From Polyangiaceae bacterium (GTDB lineage: Bacteria > Myxococcota_A > Polyangia > Polyangiales > Polyangiaceae), in contig JADLEQ010000011.1 in assembly GCA_020846005.1 (NCBI GenBank), positions 41,780 through 105,779 on the forward strand: a stretch of DNA of 64,000 bases, in the 5' to 3' direction. The notes beneath the pieces were generated by a model. That model saw nothing but the letters and a program-made list of their open reading frames with translations, was not told the origin of the DNA and did not search any database. Below are positions 24,674-34,348 of this stretch, in pieces. A program made the position numbers and the translations under genes. Positions within the stretch are counted from its first letter, which is position 1. Every line of letters begins with the position of its first letter.

Positions 24674-27381
24674 TGCGGCGGCGCGCTGGAGTCTCGGGGC
24701 TGCTGCTCCTCCCCTCGATCGCGGCGTGCGGTGGCGGGGATCAGCCGACCTCCGGGCCCGAGCCGAGCCGTCCCGCGGCGGTGAGCGGTTCGTCCACCCG
24801 CGTCGCCGCGGACGCGGGCGTCACCCCGCTCGGAGCCGCGGCGCCCCTCGCCCCGCGCCCGCTGGCGCGGTTCGCCGAGGTGCTCGGCGAGGAGCTGTGG
24901 GCGCGGGAGCCGACGGCCCGCGTGTCCCTCGGCCGTTGGGCGACGGAGCCGCTCCGCGTCGAAGATCCGGCGACCGGCGTCGCGATCGAGGCCCGCCTGG
25001 AGGGCGCCTCGGCGGTGGGCGCGGCCCGCGACGGCGAGGCCCGCGTCTTCCGCGAGGTGCGACCCGGCGCCGATCTGGTCCGTCTCCCCACCGCCTCCGG
25101 CGCCGAAGAGCTGGTGCGCCTGGATACGCTCCCCCCGGAGGGTCGACTCCGCTTCCGCGTCACCCTCGGCGGGCACGCCGCCGGCCTGCGACACGTGGGC
25201 GGGGTGCTCGAGGTGCTCGACCGGTCCGGCGCGCCCCGCCTCCGGGTCCCGCGCCCGTGGGTCGCGTGGCGTGAGGGAGGCCAACCGCGGCGGGCCGAGG
25301 CGCGGCTCGAGCTCGAGGGCTGCGAGGCGGACACCAGGCCTGCGCCTCCTTGGGGCCGGCCGGTGGTCTCCCCCGGCGCGACGGAGTGCGGGGTGACGAT
25401 CGCGTGGGATCCGGCGATCGCGCGCGCGCCCCTGATCGTGGATCCGCTGTGGGAGCTCACGGGCGAGATGGCGTTCCCCCGCTCCGGCCACACCGCTACC
25501 GCCCTCTCGTACGAAGCGCGCTTCCTCGTCGTGGGCGGCGCGGCCGCCGCGGGCACGCCGGCCGAGCTGTTCGACGCCGAGACGAGCTCCTGGGCCGTCA
25601 CGGGTACGCCGGCCGAGGAGCGGGCCGGCCACGCGGCGATCGCGGTCGATCAGGGCACCGTCGCGCTGATCGGCGGCGAGGTCGCCGGCGCGCTCACGGC
25701 GACGACGGAGACGTACGCGTCGGGGACCGGTCAGTTCACGGCCCAGGGCACGCTGAGCGCGCCGCGCGCCGGCGCCGTCGCGGTGCGCCCGTTCCAGAAC
25801 GCCTGGATCTGGGTCTTCGGTGGCCGTGGCGCGAGCGGCCCGCTGGCCACCGTCGAGCGCGCAGATCGCGCCGCCACCTGGACGCTCGACACGCCGATGA
25901 CCCAGCCGCGCGACGGGCACAGCGTCCTGCCCTTCGACTCGGTGTTCGGGGCCGAGACGCTCGTGATCGCGGGGGGGCGCGGCGCGGCGGGGGTGACGAA
26001 CACCACCGAGCGATACACCACCTCCTACGGCGCGCCCGGGATCGCGGCGGCGGCCGAGCCGCTCGCCGAGGCTCGCGCGTCTCACGCGGGGTACGTGGCG
26101 AACGTGATCGTGGGCGGTTTCTCCGAGGAGCTGCTCTACGTGATTGGCGGCGAAGGCGCCGCCGGGCCGCTCGCGTCCATCGAGTGGTTCGACGCCAAGG
26201 CAGCGGCCTGGGTGCCAGCGACCGCCAGCCTGAGCCAGCCACGCACCGCGTTCCCCTCGGCGGTCCACCAGAGCGGATGGAGCTGGTTCCCCGTCCTCGG
26301 CGGGACGGGCACCGGCGGGGTCCTCCCCGACGTGGTCGACGTCCTCACCTTCACCGGGTTCGAGGTGAGCGTCACCTCCGCCGGCCGGCTGCGCACCGCG
26401 CGCGCGGGCGCCGTGGCCTTCCCCTACCGTCCGGTCGCGTCCTCGAGCCTCCATCGCCCGGTCATCGCGGGTGGGCGCGACGCCTCGAACACGCCGCTCG
26501 CGACGGTGGAGCGGCTCACGATCCGCAAGGCCGGCGCGTGCGCGTCCTTCACCAGCGACTGCAGCTCGGACACCGAGTGCGCGAGCGGCCCTTGCCTGGC
26601 GGGGCGGTGCTGCAACGCGTTCTCGCCGGGGCAGGCCTGCGAAGGGGACCACGAGTGTCCGGTCGAGGACGGCGCGCGCTGCGTCGACGGCTTCTGCTGC
26701 AACGCCGCCTGCGACGGGCAGTGCGAGGCCTGTGACGTCGCGGGACGCATCGGGTTCTGCGCGCCCGTCACCGGCGCGCCGCGAGGCCCCCGCGCGGCCT
26801 GCGCAGGCGGCGGCGAGCCGACTTGCGGCAGCGCCTGCGACGGCGTCGACCCCCAGGCGTGCCACGCCGCCCCCTACGGCACGCGCTGCGGCGCGGACGT
26901 CTGTGACGGCGACGCGCTCCGCCCGACGGTGTGCTCGGGCGACGGCACCTGCATCGCCGCTCGGGAGGCCGACCCCTGTGCGCCCTACGGCTGCTCGAGC
27001 GACGCGTGTCGAACCTCGTGCGCCACGGCGGCCGACTGCGCGCAGGGCTTCGCGTGCACGGAGGGGGGCGACTGCCGAACGACCGCGCTCCCCTCGTGCA
27101 ACGGCTTCTACGAGCTGCTCTACGCGGACGGCACGCTGGCCGCAGACTGCCGGCCGTTCGCCTGCCCCTCGGGCGCCACGGCCTGCCCCACCGCCTGCGC
27201 CACCGACGACGACTGCCACGAGAGCGTCTGCGCTCCAGACGGCACGTGCCGGGGCATCGTCGGCAAGAAGTCGAAGGGCTGCGCGGCCTCGCCGGCTCCC
27301 GCCTCGGGCGGGGCGTCGCTCGCCGCCCTCCTCGGCGCCGCGCTGCTACTGTCTCGCGGGCGCGCGCGCCGCCGGGCATGA
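24673..27381 (+). CDS. Kelch-repeat, Cys-rich MYXO-CTERM surface lipoprotein
   Basis: This is a 902-residue protein with lipobox SIAACGGG (Cys 19). Residues 60-260 are a strand-rich domain ending IVDPLWELTGEM, which is also found in the 55208 gene product. Residues 265-615 are about six Kelch blades (FPRSGHTATALSY, FLVVGGAAAAGTP, LYVIGGEGAAGPLASIEWFD, PVIAGGRDASNTPLATVERL). Residues 620-860 are Cys-rich (CVDGFCCNAACDGQCEACD and similar). The tail KGCAASPAP, a hydrophobic stretch and RGRARRRA form a MYXO-CTERM-like signal, a myxobacterial surface-sorting module. A lipobox plus C-terminal sorting tail in one protein is odd, and one of the two may be silent. It closes the plus-strand arm. Confidence 0.87.
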   Translation: MRRRAGVSGLLLLPSIAACGGGDQPTSGPEPSRPAAVSGSSTRVAADAGVTPLGAAAPLAPRPLARFAEVLGEELWAREPTARVSLGRWATEPLRVEDPATGVAIEARLEGASAVGAARDGEARVFREVRPGADLVRLPTASGAEELVRLDTLPPEGRLRFRVTLGGHAAGLRHVGGVLEVLDRSGAPRLRVPRPWVAWREGGQPRRAEARLELEGCEADTRPAPPWGRPVVSPGATECGVTIAWDPAIARAPLIVDPLWELTGEMAFPRSGHTATALSYEARFLVVGGAAAAGTPAELFDAETSSWAVTGTPAEERAGHAAIAVDQGTVALIGGEVAGALTATTETYASGTGQFTAQGTLSAPRAGAVAVRPFQNAWIWVFGGRGASGPLATVERADRAATWTLDTPMTQPRDGHSVLPFDSVFGAETLVIAGGRGAAGVTNTTERYTTSYGAPGIAAAAEPLAEARASHAGYVANVIVGGFSEELLYVIGGEGAAGPLASIEWFDAKAAAWVPATASLSQPRTAFPSAVHQSGWSWFPVLGGTGTGGVLPDVVDVLTFTGFEVSVTSAGRLRTARAGAVAFPYRPVASSSLHRPVIAGGRDASNTPLATVERLTIRKAGACASFTSDCSSDTECASGPCLAGRCCNAFSPGQACEGDHECPVEDGARCVDGFCCNAACDGQCEACDVAGRIGFCAPVTGAPRGPRAACAGGGEPTCGSACDGVDPQACHAAPYGTRCGADVCDGDALRPTVCSGDGTCIAAREADPCAPYGCSSDACRTSCATAADCAQGFACTEGGDCRTTALPSCNGFYELLYADGTLAADCRPFACPSGATACPTACATDDDCHESVCAPDGTCRGIVGKKSKGCAASPAPASGGASLAALLGAALLLSRGRARRRA

Positions 27382-27401
27382 ACGCAGGCGGCGCACCGCC
27401 A

Positions 27402-30272
27402 TCACGGCCGGCAGGCGCGACGATCGCCGCGCGCGCAGCCGAGCGCCCGGTAGGCGCGGCTCGCCTCCGGGTCACGGGCCACGCCCGTCCCCTTGGCGTG
27501 CAGCTCGCCGAGGCGTGAGCAAGCCGCCGCGTCACCGGCGAGGCACGCTCGGCGGAAGAGGAGCGCCGCGCGCGACGCGTCCCTGGTCGTGCCCGCGCCG
27601 CGGGACGCGGCCTCGGCGAGACGGCGGCAGCCGCCCGCGTCGCCCCGATCGCACGCCCGCTCGAACAGCGCGGCCGCGCCGTCGGCGTCCTTCGGGCGAC
27701 CCTTGCCTGCGGCCACCAGCGCGCCGAGCTCCGCGCACGCGCGCGGCTCGCCCCCAGCGCCGCAGGCCGCGTCGAGCCGCGTCACAGCGCGGGCGAGATC
27801 ACGCGGCACCCCGCGCCCCGCGACCTCGTGGAGCGCGAGCGCGGTGCAGCCCGCAGGCGATCCTCCCTCACAGGCGCGCCGCGCGAGCGAGACGGCGCGA
27901 TCGACGTCCTTGGGCACGCCAAGCCCGAGCGCGTAGTGACGACCGAGCTCGGCGCACGAGTCGAGCGCCCCCGCGTCGCATCGCTTCGTCCACAGCATCA
28001 CCGCGCGCACCGGATCCGCCGCCGCGCCGCGACCCTCCGAATACATCCGCGACGACGCGGCGCACGACTCCACGATCCCGGCGTCGCACGCGCGGGTGTG
28101 CAGCGCCAGCGCGCGCGGATCGTCCCGCGCCACGCCGTGCCCGCTCTCGAGCCAGCGCGCGGCCACCGAGCACGCGTCCTGCGCGCCGCCCGCGCACTCG
28201 CGATCGACGACGGCGAACGCTCGCCTCGCCCCGGCGCCGTCCGGCGCCTCCTCGCCGTCCAGGCGCGCGAGCGCGACGCAGCCCGCGGCGACTCCCGCGT
28301 CGCACGCGCGGGCGTGCAGCGCGCGGGCACGCTGTCGGCTCGTGGCCACGCCCCGCCCCTCCTCGTGCAGCCGCCCGAGCGCGGTGCACGAGGCGCGGAA
28401 GCCCGCCTCGCACGCGCGCGCGAAGAGCCTGCCGGCCGCCGCCTCGTCGCGCGCGACGCCTCGCCCCTCGAGCGCCAGCAGCCCGAGGGCGCCACACGCC
28501 GGCGCGTCCCCCGACTCGCAGGCACGCTGGTAAAGGGCCGCGGCCTGCGCGGCGCCGCCGGGGGTGCGCGAGAGCAGCGCGGCGCGCCGCGAGCAGCCCT
28601 CCGGCACGCCGCCGGCGCACGCCTTCTCGTAGAGCGCGAGCGCCCGCTCCGCCTCCCCGCCGCTCCGAGCCACGACGTCCCCCAGGCTGAGGCAGCCGAT
28701 CGGCGCGCCCCGCTGGCAGGCGCGCTCGTAGAGCGCCATCGCGCGAGGCAGGTCGCGCGTCACGCCGCGCCCGTTCTCCAGCATGTCGCCGAGATCGTTG
28801 CACGCGATCTCGTAGCGCGCGTCGCACGCCCGCTCGAACAACGCCACCGCCAGCGGCTCGCTCGCCGCGACGCCCCGCCCCGGGAAGTGGAGCAGGCCGA
28901 GGTTGTGGCACGCCATCCCCACGCCGGCGTTGCACGCCGTCGCGTAGTACACGGCCGCGCGCGCGTCGCTCCGCGCCACCCCCTCGCCGCGCTCGTGAGC
29001 CGCGCCGAGGTCGTTGCAGGCGTGCCCGACGCCCTGGGCGCAGGCCTGCTCGAAGAGGCCGGCGGCCCTCGACGGGTCCGGCGCCGCTCCGGCGCCTTGG
29101 CGAAGGAGCACGCCGAGGTTGCGGCACGAGAACCAGTCGCGTGCGTCGCACGCGCGCTGGAAGAGCTGCACCGCGCGCGGGAGATCGCGCTCGACCCCCT
29201 CACCCCGCGCGTGGGCCAGCGCGAGCGCCGCGCAGCCCTCCGCGTTGCCGCCATCGCACGCCTTCTGCCGCAGCTGCACGGCCGACGCTGCGCTCTTCAC
29301 GAGCCCTGTCCCCGTCTCGTACAGCGACGCCAGCACCACACAGCTCCGGAGCTCGTTCCGCAGGCACTGCTCGTTGCAGTCGGCCGAATCCGACGCCCGG
29401 CAGAGCCGCGGCTCCGACGCCTGTCGCGGGACGCACTTGCCGACCGTGAAGTCCATCGAGTCTGGGCACGGGTTGCGCGGCGGAGGCGCCTGCACGAGGC
29501 CCGCCGCCGACGCGACCTCCGCGGGCGCGCCCCCGCTCGGCGCGACGAGCTCGACCCGCAGGATCGCCGAGCATCCCGTGGGCGGCGAGGCGGGAGTCCC
29601 CCCTGCCGCGCACTGCGCCGGATCGCCGTCTCGGCTCTCCAGCTCCCGGCTGCTCGAGCTCTCGACCTCGCCGCCCGCGGAGAAGATCTGCGCGGCGGTC
29701 CGCACGGCGCCGCGCGTGCCGACCTCCAGCGCGAACGCGCCGACCTGCGCCGAGCTCACGAAGTGCGTCACTCCGTGGCACCCGGCCCCGAGCTGCGCGG
29801 GCGCCACCGGCGGCAGCTCCGTCCGGAGCTTGCCGACGGTCGTCATCGCGAGCTCGAGCACGGCCCCGCGGCGAAGCTCCCCGGAGAAGCCGCTCACGAC
29901 CCCGGGCGCGATGCCGGGCAGGTTGGCGCGGATCTCGTCCGTCGACTCGATCCGCACCACGTCGTGCTTCGGGCTCACGGGCACGAAGGCGTACCGCCCC
30001 GGCAGCCGGCACGTCTTCACCACGCGGAGCGACCGGCAGTCGTAAGCGACTGCGGCGATCCCGGACTGCATCGCGGCCTCGAGGTCCGTGCGGACGCTGC
30101 TCTTCGCGTCGACGACGAGCGGCTCACCGTAGGCGAGCGTCGACTCACACACCGGCTCACCGAGCGCCTCCTGCGGCGTGGGATCGGGCGGCTGGACGGC
30201 CCGCCCGAGGGGCCCCGGCCGGCACGCGCAGAGGAAGGCGAGAGCGGCGACAAGCAAACGATGAGGCAGCAA
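27402..30272 (-). CDS. Large Sel1-repeat lipoprotein
   Basis: This 956-residue protein has a signal peptide with FLCAC lipobox (Cys 17). Residues 30-290 form a non-repeat N-terminal domain with scattered Cys pairs (CRSLRVVKTC, CPDSMDFTVGKC). From about residue 310 to the end there are roughly sixteen Sel1-like (alpha/alpha) repeats in which each helix pair contributes a disulfide-suited Cys, for example LFQRACDARDWFSCRNLGVL and LYERACQRGAPIGCLSLGDV. Cys-containing Sel1 repeats are typical of periplasmic or secreted scaffold proteins that bind other proteins. It is convergent with the Kelch gene (20-bp gap). The regular C-x(8-10)-C spacing makes extracytoplasmic location convincing. Confidence 0.88.
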   Translation of the reverse strand: MLPHRLLVAALAFLCACRPGPLGRAVQPPDPTPQEALGEPVCESTLAYGEPLVVDAKSSVRTDLEAAMQSGIAAVAYDCRSLRVVKTCRLPGRYAFVPVSPKHDVVRIESTDEIRANLPGIAPGVVSGFSGELRRGAVLELAMTTVGKLRTELPPVAPAQLGAGCHGVTHFVSSAQVGAFALEVGTRGAVRTAAQIFSAGGEVESSSSRELESRDGDPAQCAAGGTPASPPTGCSAILRVELVAPSGGAPAEVASAAGLVQAPPPRNPCPDSMDFTVGKCVPRQASEPRLCRASDSADCNEQCLRNELRSCVVLASLYETGTGLVKSAASAVQLRQKACDGGNAEGCAALALAHARGEGVERDLPRAVQLFQRACDARDWFSCRNLGVLLRQGAGAAPDPSRAAGLFEQACAQGVGHACNDLGAAHERGEGVARSDARAAVYYATACNAGVGMACHNLGLLHFPGRGVAASEPLAVALFERACDARYEIACNDLGDMLENGRGVTRDLPRAMALYERACQRGAPIGCLSLGDVVARSGGEAERALALYEKACAGGVPEGCSRRAALLSRTPGGAAQAAALYQRACESGDAPACGALGLLALEGRGVARDEAAAGRLFARACEAGFRASCTALGRLHEEGRGVATSRQRARALHARACDAGVAAGCVALARLDGEEAPDGAGARRAFAVVDRECAGGAQDACSVAARWLESGHGVARDDPRALALHTRACDAGIVESCAASSRMYSEGRGAAADPVRAVMLWTKRCDAGALDSCAELGRHYALGLGVPKDVDRAVSLARRACEGGSPAGCTALALHEVAGRGVPRDLARAVTRLDAACGAGGEPRACAELGALVAAGKGRPKDADGAAALFERACDRGDAGGCRRLAEAASRGAGTTRDASRAALLFRRACLAGDAAACSRLGELHAKGTGVARDPEASRAYRALGCARGDRRACRP

Positions 30273-30406
30273 CGGCGGGACTCCTACGAGCCGAGGACGC
30301 TAGCGTCGCGGCGCGGGGGGGGCCAGGGAGGGCCGGCGCGAGCGGGCGGCGAGACCGCGGGCTCGATCTGGACGCCCCCCCCACCGCGTGGGAGAGTGCG
30401 TGAGCG

Positions 30407-32320
30407 GTGCGGCTCGAGCGTTCGACGGCTCTCGCGCATGCTGGGGCGCAGCGGCGAGGCCGCCTCGCCCTCCAGCCGGGCGCCTGGCTCGTCCTCGCCG
30501 CCGCCACGCTCCCCTCCCCCGCCTTCGCCGCTCCGGCGCGCCCGGCCGGCGCTCCCCGCTGCGCGGCGCCGACCGCTTCGCCGCTCACGCGGCGCCCTGC
30601 CGACAGCGCGCGGCCGGCCGCGCTGGAGGCGGGGGCGGCGGGGGATCTCGTGGTGCGCGAGCTCCTGCGCGCGGCGTGCACCGCGCCTCACGCGCGGTGG
30701 CTGCCGGCGAGCTGCGCACCGTTCGAGGGCGGCGGGCTGGCGGAGCTCCACTCGCGGCTCGCGCTCGACCTCGGTCGCGCGCCCTCGACGCTCCTCTCCC
30801 GATCGGGGAGCGGCACGCCGCCGGAGCAGCGGAGCGCGCTGCTCGCAGCGTCCGCGCTCGTCGACGTGGCGCTCGCGTCCCCGAGCGTCGAGGGGCTCGC
30901 GTGGAGGCTCGCGCGCGCGCCGGAGGGCGCGGCCGAGTTCGCGGCGGATCCGTGCTCCGACCGCGCGCGGATCAGCAGCGCCGATCCGGTCGCCGTCGCG
31001 GCGGCGCTGTTGGAGGTGCTCCTCGCGTTGCCGTCCGGCGCCCAACCGGCAGACGCGGAGGCGGCGATCGCCCGCGCCCTCGCCAACGCGCGCGTCACCG
31101 GGAACGCCGAGGCGCTCGACCCGGCGAGGCGCGCGCTAGTCCCCGCGCTGCGGCGCGCCTTCACCGACGCGCAGGCGCAGCGCGCGGCCCCCGCGGAGCG
31201 GCTCCCCGCCCTCGTGCGAGCGTACGCGCGCCTCGTCGCAGCCGCGTTGTCGGTCGTCGAGGGGCGCCCGGCCGACACCGACGTGACGCTCGCGCCGCGC
31301 CTGGTCGACCCGCTCGCGCGCGGCGATCTCCGGGGCGCCACGGCCGCGGCGCTGGGGCTCGTCCGCGCGCTCGCGCCGGACTCGCTGCCCGAGAGCCTCG
31401 CCGTCGTGGTCGAGGTGATGTCCGCGGTCGCGCAGGCGCCCGACGAAGACGCCGCGCGCGCGGCGCTGGTGCGGCTGCTCGTGCCCCTCGGCCCGTGGGC
31501 GGAGCACGTCCTGTTCGACGCGAACCTCGGCGCCGTGCGCCTCGACGACCGGGATTTCACCTTCGCCGGCGACGCGCTCCTCGGCTACCAGGGCGAGGCG
31601 CTCGGGATCATCGCGCGGGGCGCGCTCTACGAGTACGACTTCACGTCCGACCAGCGCATCGTGCAGACGACCCACGCCGAGGGCGGGCTCGACGCCTGGT
31701 GGGTCTCCTCGGGCTCAGCGTGGCGCTTCGAGCTGCGCGGCGAGGGCGGCGTCTCGCTGCTCGACACGACCCGCATCGGCCTCGCGCCGGGCGACACGCC
31801 GTTCGCCGACGAGACCAGCCTGCTCGGGCGAGGCCTGCTCCTCGCCGCGCTGCGCTGGCAGCCGTCCGGCGACGCGGCGGCGGGGCTGTGGCTCGGGGGC
31901 GGCGCGCAGTACGAGGACTACACGCCGCTCGCGGTCCCGCGAGGTGGCGTCGTAACGCTCGCGAGCGAGACCTCGCTCACGGCGATCGCCCAGGCTCGCC
32001 TCCGCGTGCAGCTCGCGCTCGTGCCACGGTGGGTGGGGCTGCGGCTGCGGGCGGACGTGCTCCGGTACGAGGTCCGCCGCGATCGAGAGCTCTTCGTAGT
32101 CGGCCCGGGCGCCGTCACGTCCTCCGCGACCTCCGAGCAGACGGTCCAGCTCGAGGCGCACGGCCGGGTGTTCCTCGACGCCGAGGTGGCCCGACTCGCC
32201 GGCTTCGTGCCCGGCGTGTTCGGCGGGGTCGATCACTACTCGGTCGACGCCCCCTCGGCCGGCGCGACCTCGGCGACGGCGCCGGTCTTCGGCGGCGGCA
32301 TCCGGCGCGTGACGTTCTGA
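30407..32320 (+). CDS. Putative outer-membrane or periplasmic protein, helical N-terminus and barrel-like C-terminus
   Basis: I do not recognise the family of this 637-residue protein. It starts with a GTG and has a signal-like segment (ALQPGAWLVLAAATLPSPAFAAP). Residues 60-345 are Ala/Leu-rich helices without repeats. From about residue 370 the sequence switches to alternating amphipathic strands with aromatic ends: FTFAGDALLGYQGEALGI, LYEYDFTSDQRIV, WRFELRGEGGVSLL, LGGGAQYEDYTPL, LRLRADVLRYEV and a C-terminal GGGIRRVTF that ends in Phe. A terminal aromatic residue and this periodicity suggest an outer-membrane beta-barrel. It is divergent from the Sel1 gene. Confidence 0.6.
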   Translation: MRLERSTALAHAGAQRRGRLALQPGAWLVLAAATLPSPAFAAPARPAGAPRCAAPTASPLTRRPADSARPAALEAGAAGDLVVRELLRAACTAPHARWLPASCAPFEGGGLAELHSRLALDLGRAPSTLLSRSGSGTPPEQRSALLAASALVDVALASPSVEGLAWRLARAPEGAAEFAADPCSDRARISSADPVAVAAALLEVLLALPSGAQPADAEAAIARALANARVTGNAEALDPARRALVPALRRAFTDAQAQRAAPAERLPALVRAYARLVAAALSVVEGRPADTDVTLAPRLVDPLARGDLRGATAAALGLVRALAPDSLPESLAVVVEVMSAVAQAPDEDAARAALVRLLVPLGPWAEHVLFDANLGAVRLDDRDFTFAGDALLGYQGEALGIIARGALYEYDFTSDQRIVQTTHAEGGLDAWWVSSGSAWRFELRGEGGVSLLDTTRIGLAPGDTPFADETSLLGRGLLLAALRWQPSGDAAAGLWLGGGAQYEDYTPLAVPRGGVVTLASETSLTAIAQARLRVQLALVPRWVGLRLRADVLRYEVRRDRELFVVGPGAVTSSATSEQTVQLEAHGRVFLDAEVARLAGFVPGVFGGVDHYSVDAPSAGATSATAPVFGGGIRRVTF

Positions 32321-32325
32321 GGCGC

Positions 32326-32353
32326 GCGCCGGGCCTCCGCGCGCGCCCGGCGC
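32326..32353. terminator. 9-bp hairpin between convergent genes
   Basis: gcgccgggc (32326-32334) and gcccggcgc (32345-32353) pair perfectly with a 10-nt loop, just after the plus-strand stop at 32320 and before the minus-strand stop at 32372. It could terminate both transcripts; no T-run. Confidence 0.45.
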
Positions 32354-32371
32354 ATTCACCTCCCCCCTACC

Positions 32372-34348
32372 CTACTTCACGGCGGCGGAGCGCGGAGGCA
32401 GCTCCACGTCGCGGAGCGTCACGGGCTCGTCCCCGACGTTGAGCAGCACGATCGAGCCGTCCGACAGCGCCCACTCCCTCGGCACGACGTGGGAGGTCTG
32501 CCGCGTGAGGAGGTCGACGACCGCGTTCGTGAGGTGGGGCGGCGGCGACGCGGGGAACGGATCGAGCGGCACGGCGGGCTCGCTCGAGAGCGCCCAGGCC
32601 GCGCGCCGCGCGTCGAGCCCCCAGCCGCGCCGCTCGGCGGGGAGGTCGCGCAGATCGTCCGACAAGAACAGCGCGCCGCCCGCCAGCGCCACGACGTACC
32701 CCAGCGCGTCGACCTCGCTCGGCTCGAGCCGGCGCGCGAGCACCGGATCGGCGTCGCACGGCACGGCGCGGCAGAGCGGCCACCGGGCAGCGACGCTGCG
32801 CGCCTGGCTCGGGACGTACGCCCACGCCACGTCGGAGGCCTCGAGCGCGATGTCGCCCCCTACGCGCCAGCCGTCCACGTGCGGGAGGCTGGCGAGCCCC
32901 GGCGCGCCGACCGCGACGAGCAGCGTCTCCTCACCCGCCGCCGCGCGGATGAGCTCGAGCGCGCGGTGATACGCCTCCATCGGCTGCATCGCCGAGTAGC
33001 GCTGCCCCTCGAAGGAGCCCGCGAACAGGAAGTCGATCTTCAACAGATCGAAGCCCCACGCGACCAGCCGCGAGATCACCTGCGTCAGGTGCTGCGCTGC
33101 CTCCGGGTGGGTCACGTCGAGCACTCGCATCACGCCGTGCTTGCCGTGCTTGTAGCTCGCGCCACCCACGAGCCACTCGGGGTGCCGCGTGGCCGTGTCG
33201 CTGCCCTCCGCGACGAGCAGCGGCGCGAGCCAGATCCCCGACCGAAAGCCGCCCGCGCCCAGCTCGGCGGTGAGGCTCGCCAGGCCCGACGGGAACTTCG
33301 CGTTCGGCTCCCAGTCGCCCCACGCGAGCTGCCAGCCGTCGTCGATCACGACCCGGAGCTCCGCGCCCGGGGGCAGGAGCGGCGCGAGGAGGTCGCGCGC
33401 GAGCGGGGCGTTCGCGCGGACGGCCGGCTCGTCCACGGTGTCCCACAGCTCGTACCAGGAGTTCCAGCCGGCGGGCGCGGGCCTCGGCGCGTCCCGCGCG
33501 CGAGACGAGAGCCGATCGCTCCAGCTCCGGGCGGCAGCCTCGACGTCGCCGCCGAGCTCCACGTACCAGGGCTCGGCCTCGAGCACGTCTCCGGCCTGGA
33601 GCTCGATGCGCTCGCCGCTCGCGCCGCTCACGAGCCGGACGCGCACGTCGTCTCCGAGGCCCTCTCGGTGCACCGACGCCCAGGTCCGAAATCGCCGCTC
33701 GCTGATCGCGCCCGCGAAGAGCGACACCTCACCTCCCCCGGCGAAGGTGTGACCCCACGACAGCTCGCGCCCCTCGCGCATCACCTCGCCGTCCCCGCGA
33801 GCGCCGAGCGCCTCGGCGAGCTCCGCCTCCGAGGGCGGCGCGTCGATCGCGATGACCCCGCTCTGCGACCAGGACTGGAGGCCGTTCGAGAGCCAGCTCG
33901 TGGCGCCGCGGAGCTCGCCCACGCCCTCGAGCGCGATCCCCTCGACCGTGGCGGCGCGCGCAGCGTGCAGCGCGAGCGTCACGACCGACTGGTCCACGCT
34001 CACGCGGACGAACCCGACGTCCCCCATCGGACAGTCACGCCACGACGCGCCCCCCGGGACGCCGTCGTCCACGCACTCGCCGCTCGGCTCGCGCCAGCCC
34101 TCGGCCAGGCGCACCCGCGGGTGGAGCACGAGCTCGCCGAGGCACCGATCCCACGCCTCCACGCCCGCGGCGGTCGCGGAGAGCCCACCGCTGCACGGAG
34201 ACGACTCCGGCCCGCGCCCGTCCTGCGGGCCGCAGTGGGCCGCGCCGCCGAGCGCCGCGAGGGCAGCCGCGAGCGCGCCAGCGACCGGCGCGCCGCGCCC
34301 GCGAGCCGGCGCCCGCGCCTTCGTGAACCAGGGGGGTGCGGCACGCAT
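32372..34348 (-). CDS. GH36-family alpha-galactosidase-like glycoside hydrolase, exported
   Basis: This 658-residue protein has an N-terminal hydrophobic stretch (GALAAALAALGGAAHC) compatible with export. A beta-sandwich N-terminal region is followed by the catalytic TIM barrel of clan GH-D: AGWNSWYELWDT near residue 298, VVIDDGWQLAWGDW near 345, and WGFDLLKIDFLFAG near 435, where the Asp of KxD is the nucleophile. The acid/base Asp probably lies in DGWRVGGD near 498. The C-terminal sandwich ends the protein. Typical substrates are alpha-galactosides, but specificity within GH36 varies and cannot be assigned. It is transcribed in the same direction as the glycan-synthesis genes upstream, 125 bp away. 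Confidence 0.85.
   Translation of the reverse strand: MRAAPPWFTKARAPARGRGAPVAGALAAALAALGGAAHCGPQDGRGPESSPCSGGLSATAAGVEAWDRCLGELVLHPRVRLAEGWREPSGECVDDGVPGGASWRDCPMGDVGFVRVSVDQSVVTLALHAARAATVEGIALEGVGELRGATSWLSNGLQSWSQSGVIAIDAPPSEAELAEALGARGDGEVMREGRELSWGHTFAGGGEVSLFAGAISERRFRTWASVHREGLGDDVRVRLVSGASGERIELQAGDVLEAEPWYVELGGDVEAAARSWSDRLSSRARDAPRPAPAGWNSWYELWDTVDEPAVRANAPLARDLLAPLLPPGAELRVVIDDGWQLAWGDWEPNAKFPSGLASLTAELGAGGFRSGIWLAPLLVAEGSDTATRHPEWLVGGASYKHGKHGVMRVLDVTHPEAAQHLTQVISRLVAWGFDLLKIDFLFAGSFEGQRYSAMQPMEAYHRALELIRAAAGEETLLVAVGAPGLASLPHVDGWRVGGDIALEASDVAWAYVPSQARSVAARWPLCRAVPCDADPVLARRLEPSEVDALGYVVALAGGALFLSDDLRDLPAERRGWGLDARRAAWALSSEPAVPLDPFPASPPPHLTNAVVDLLTRQTSHVVPREWALSDGSIVLLNVGDEPVTLRDVELPPRSAAVK

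Noticed and set aside
24118..27219. A 1033-codon minus-strand frame opposite the Kelch and lipoprotein genes
   Set aside because: Shadow of GC-rich coding DNA; no recognisable domain, and it would run across two real plus-strand genes.
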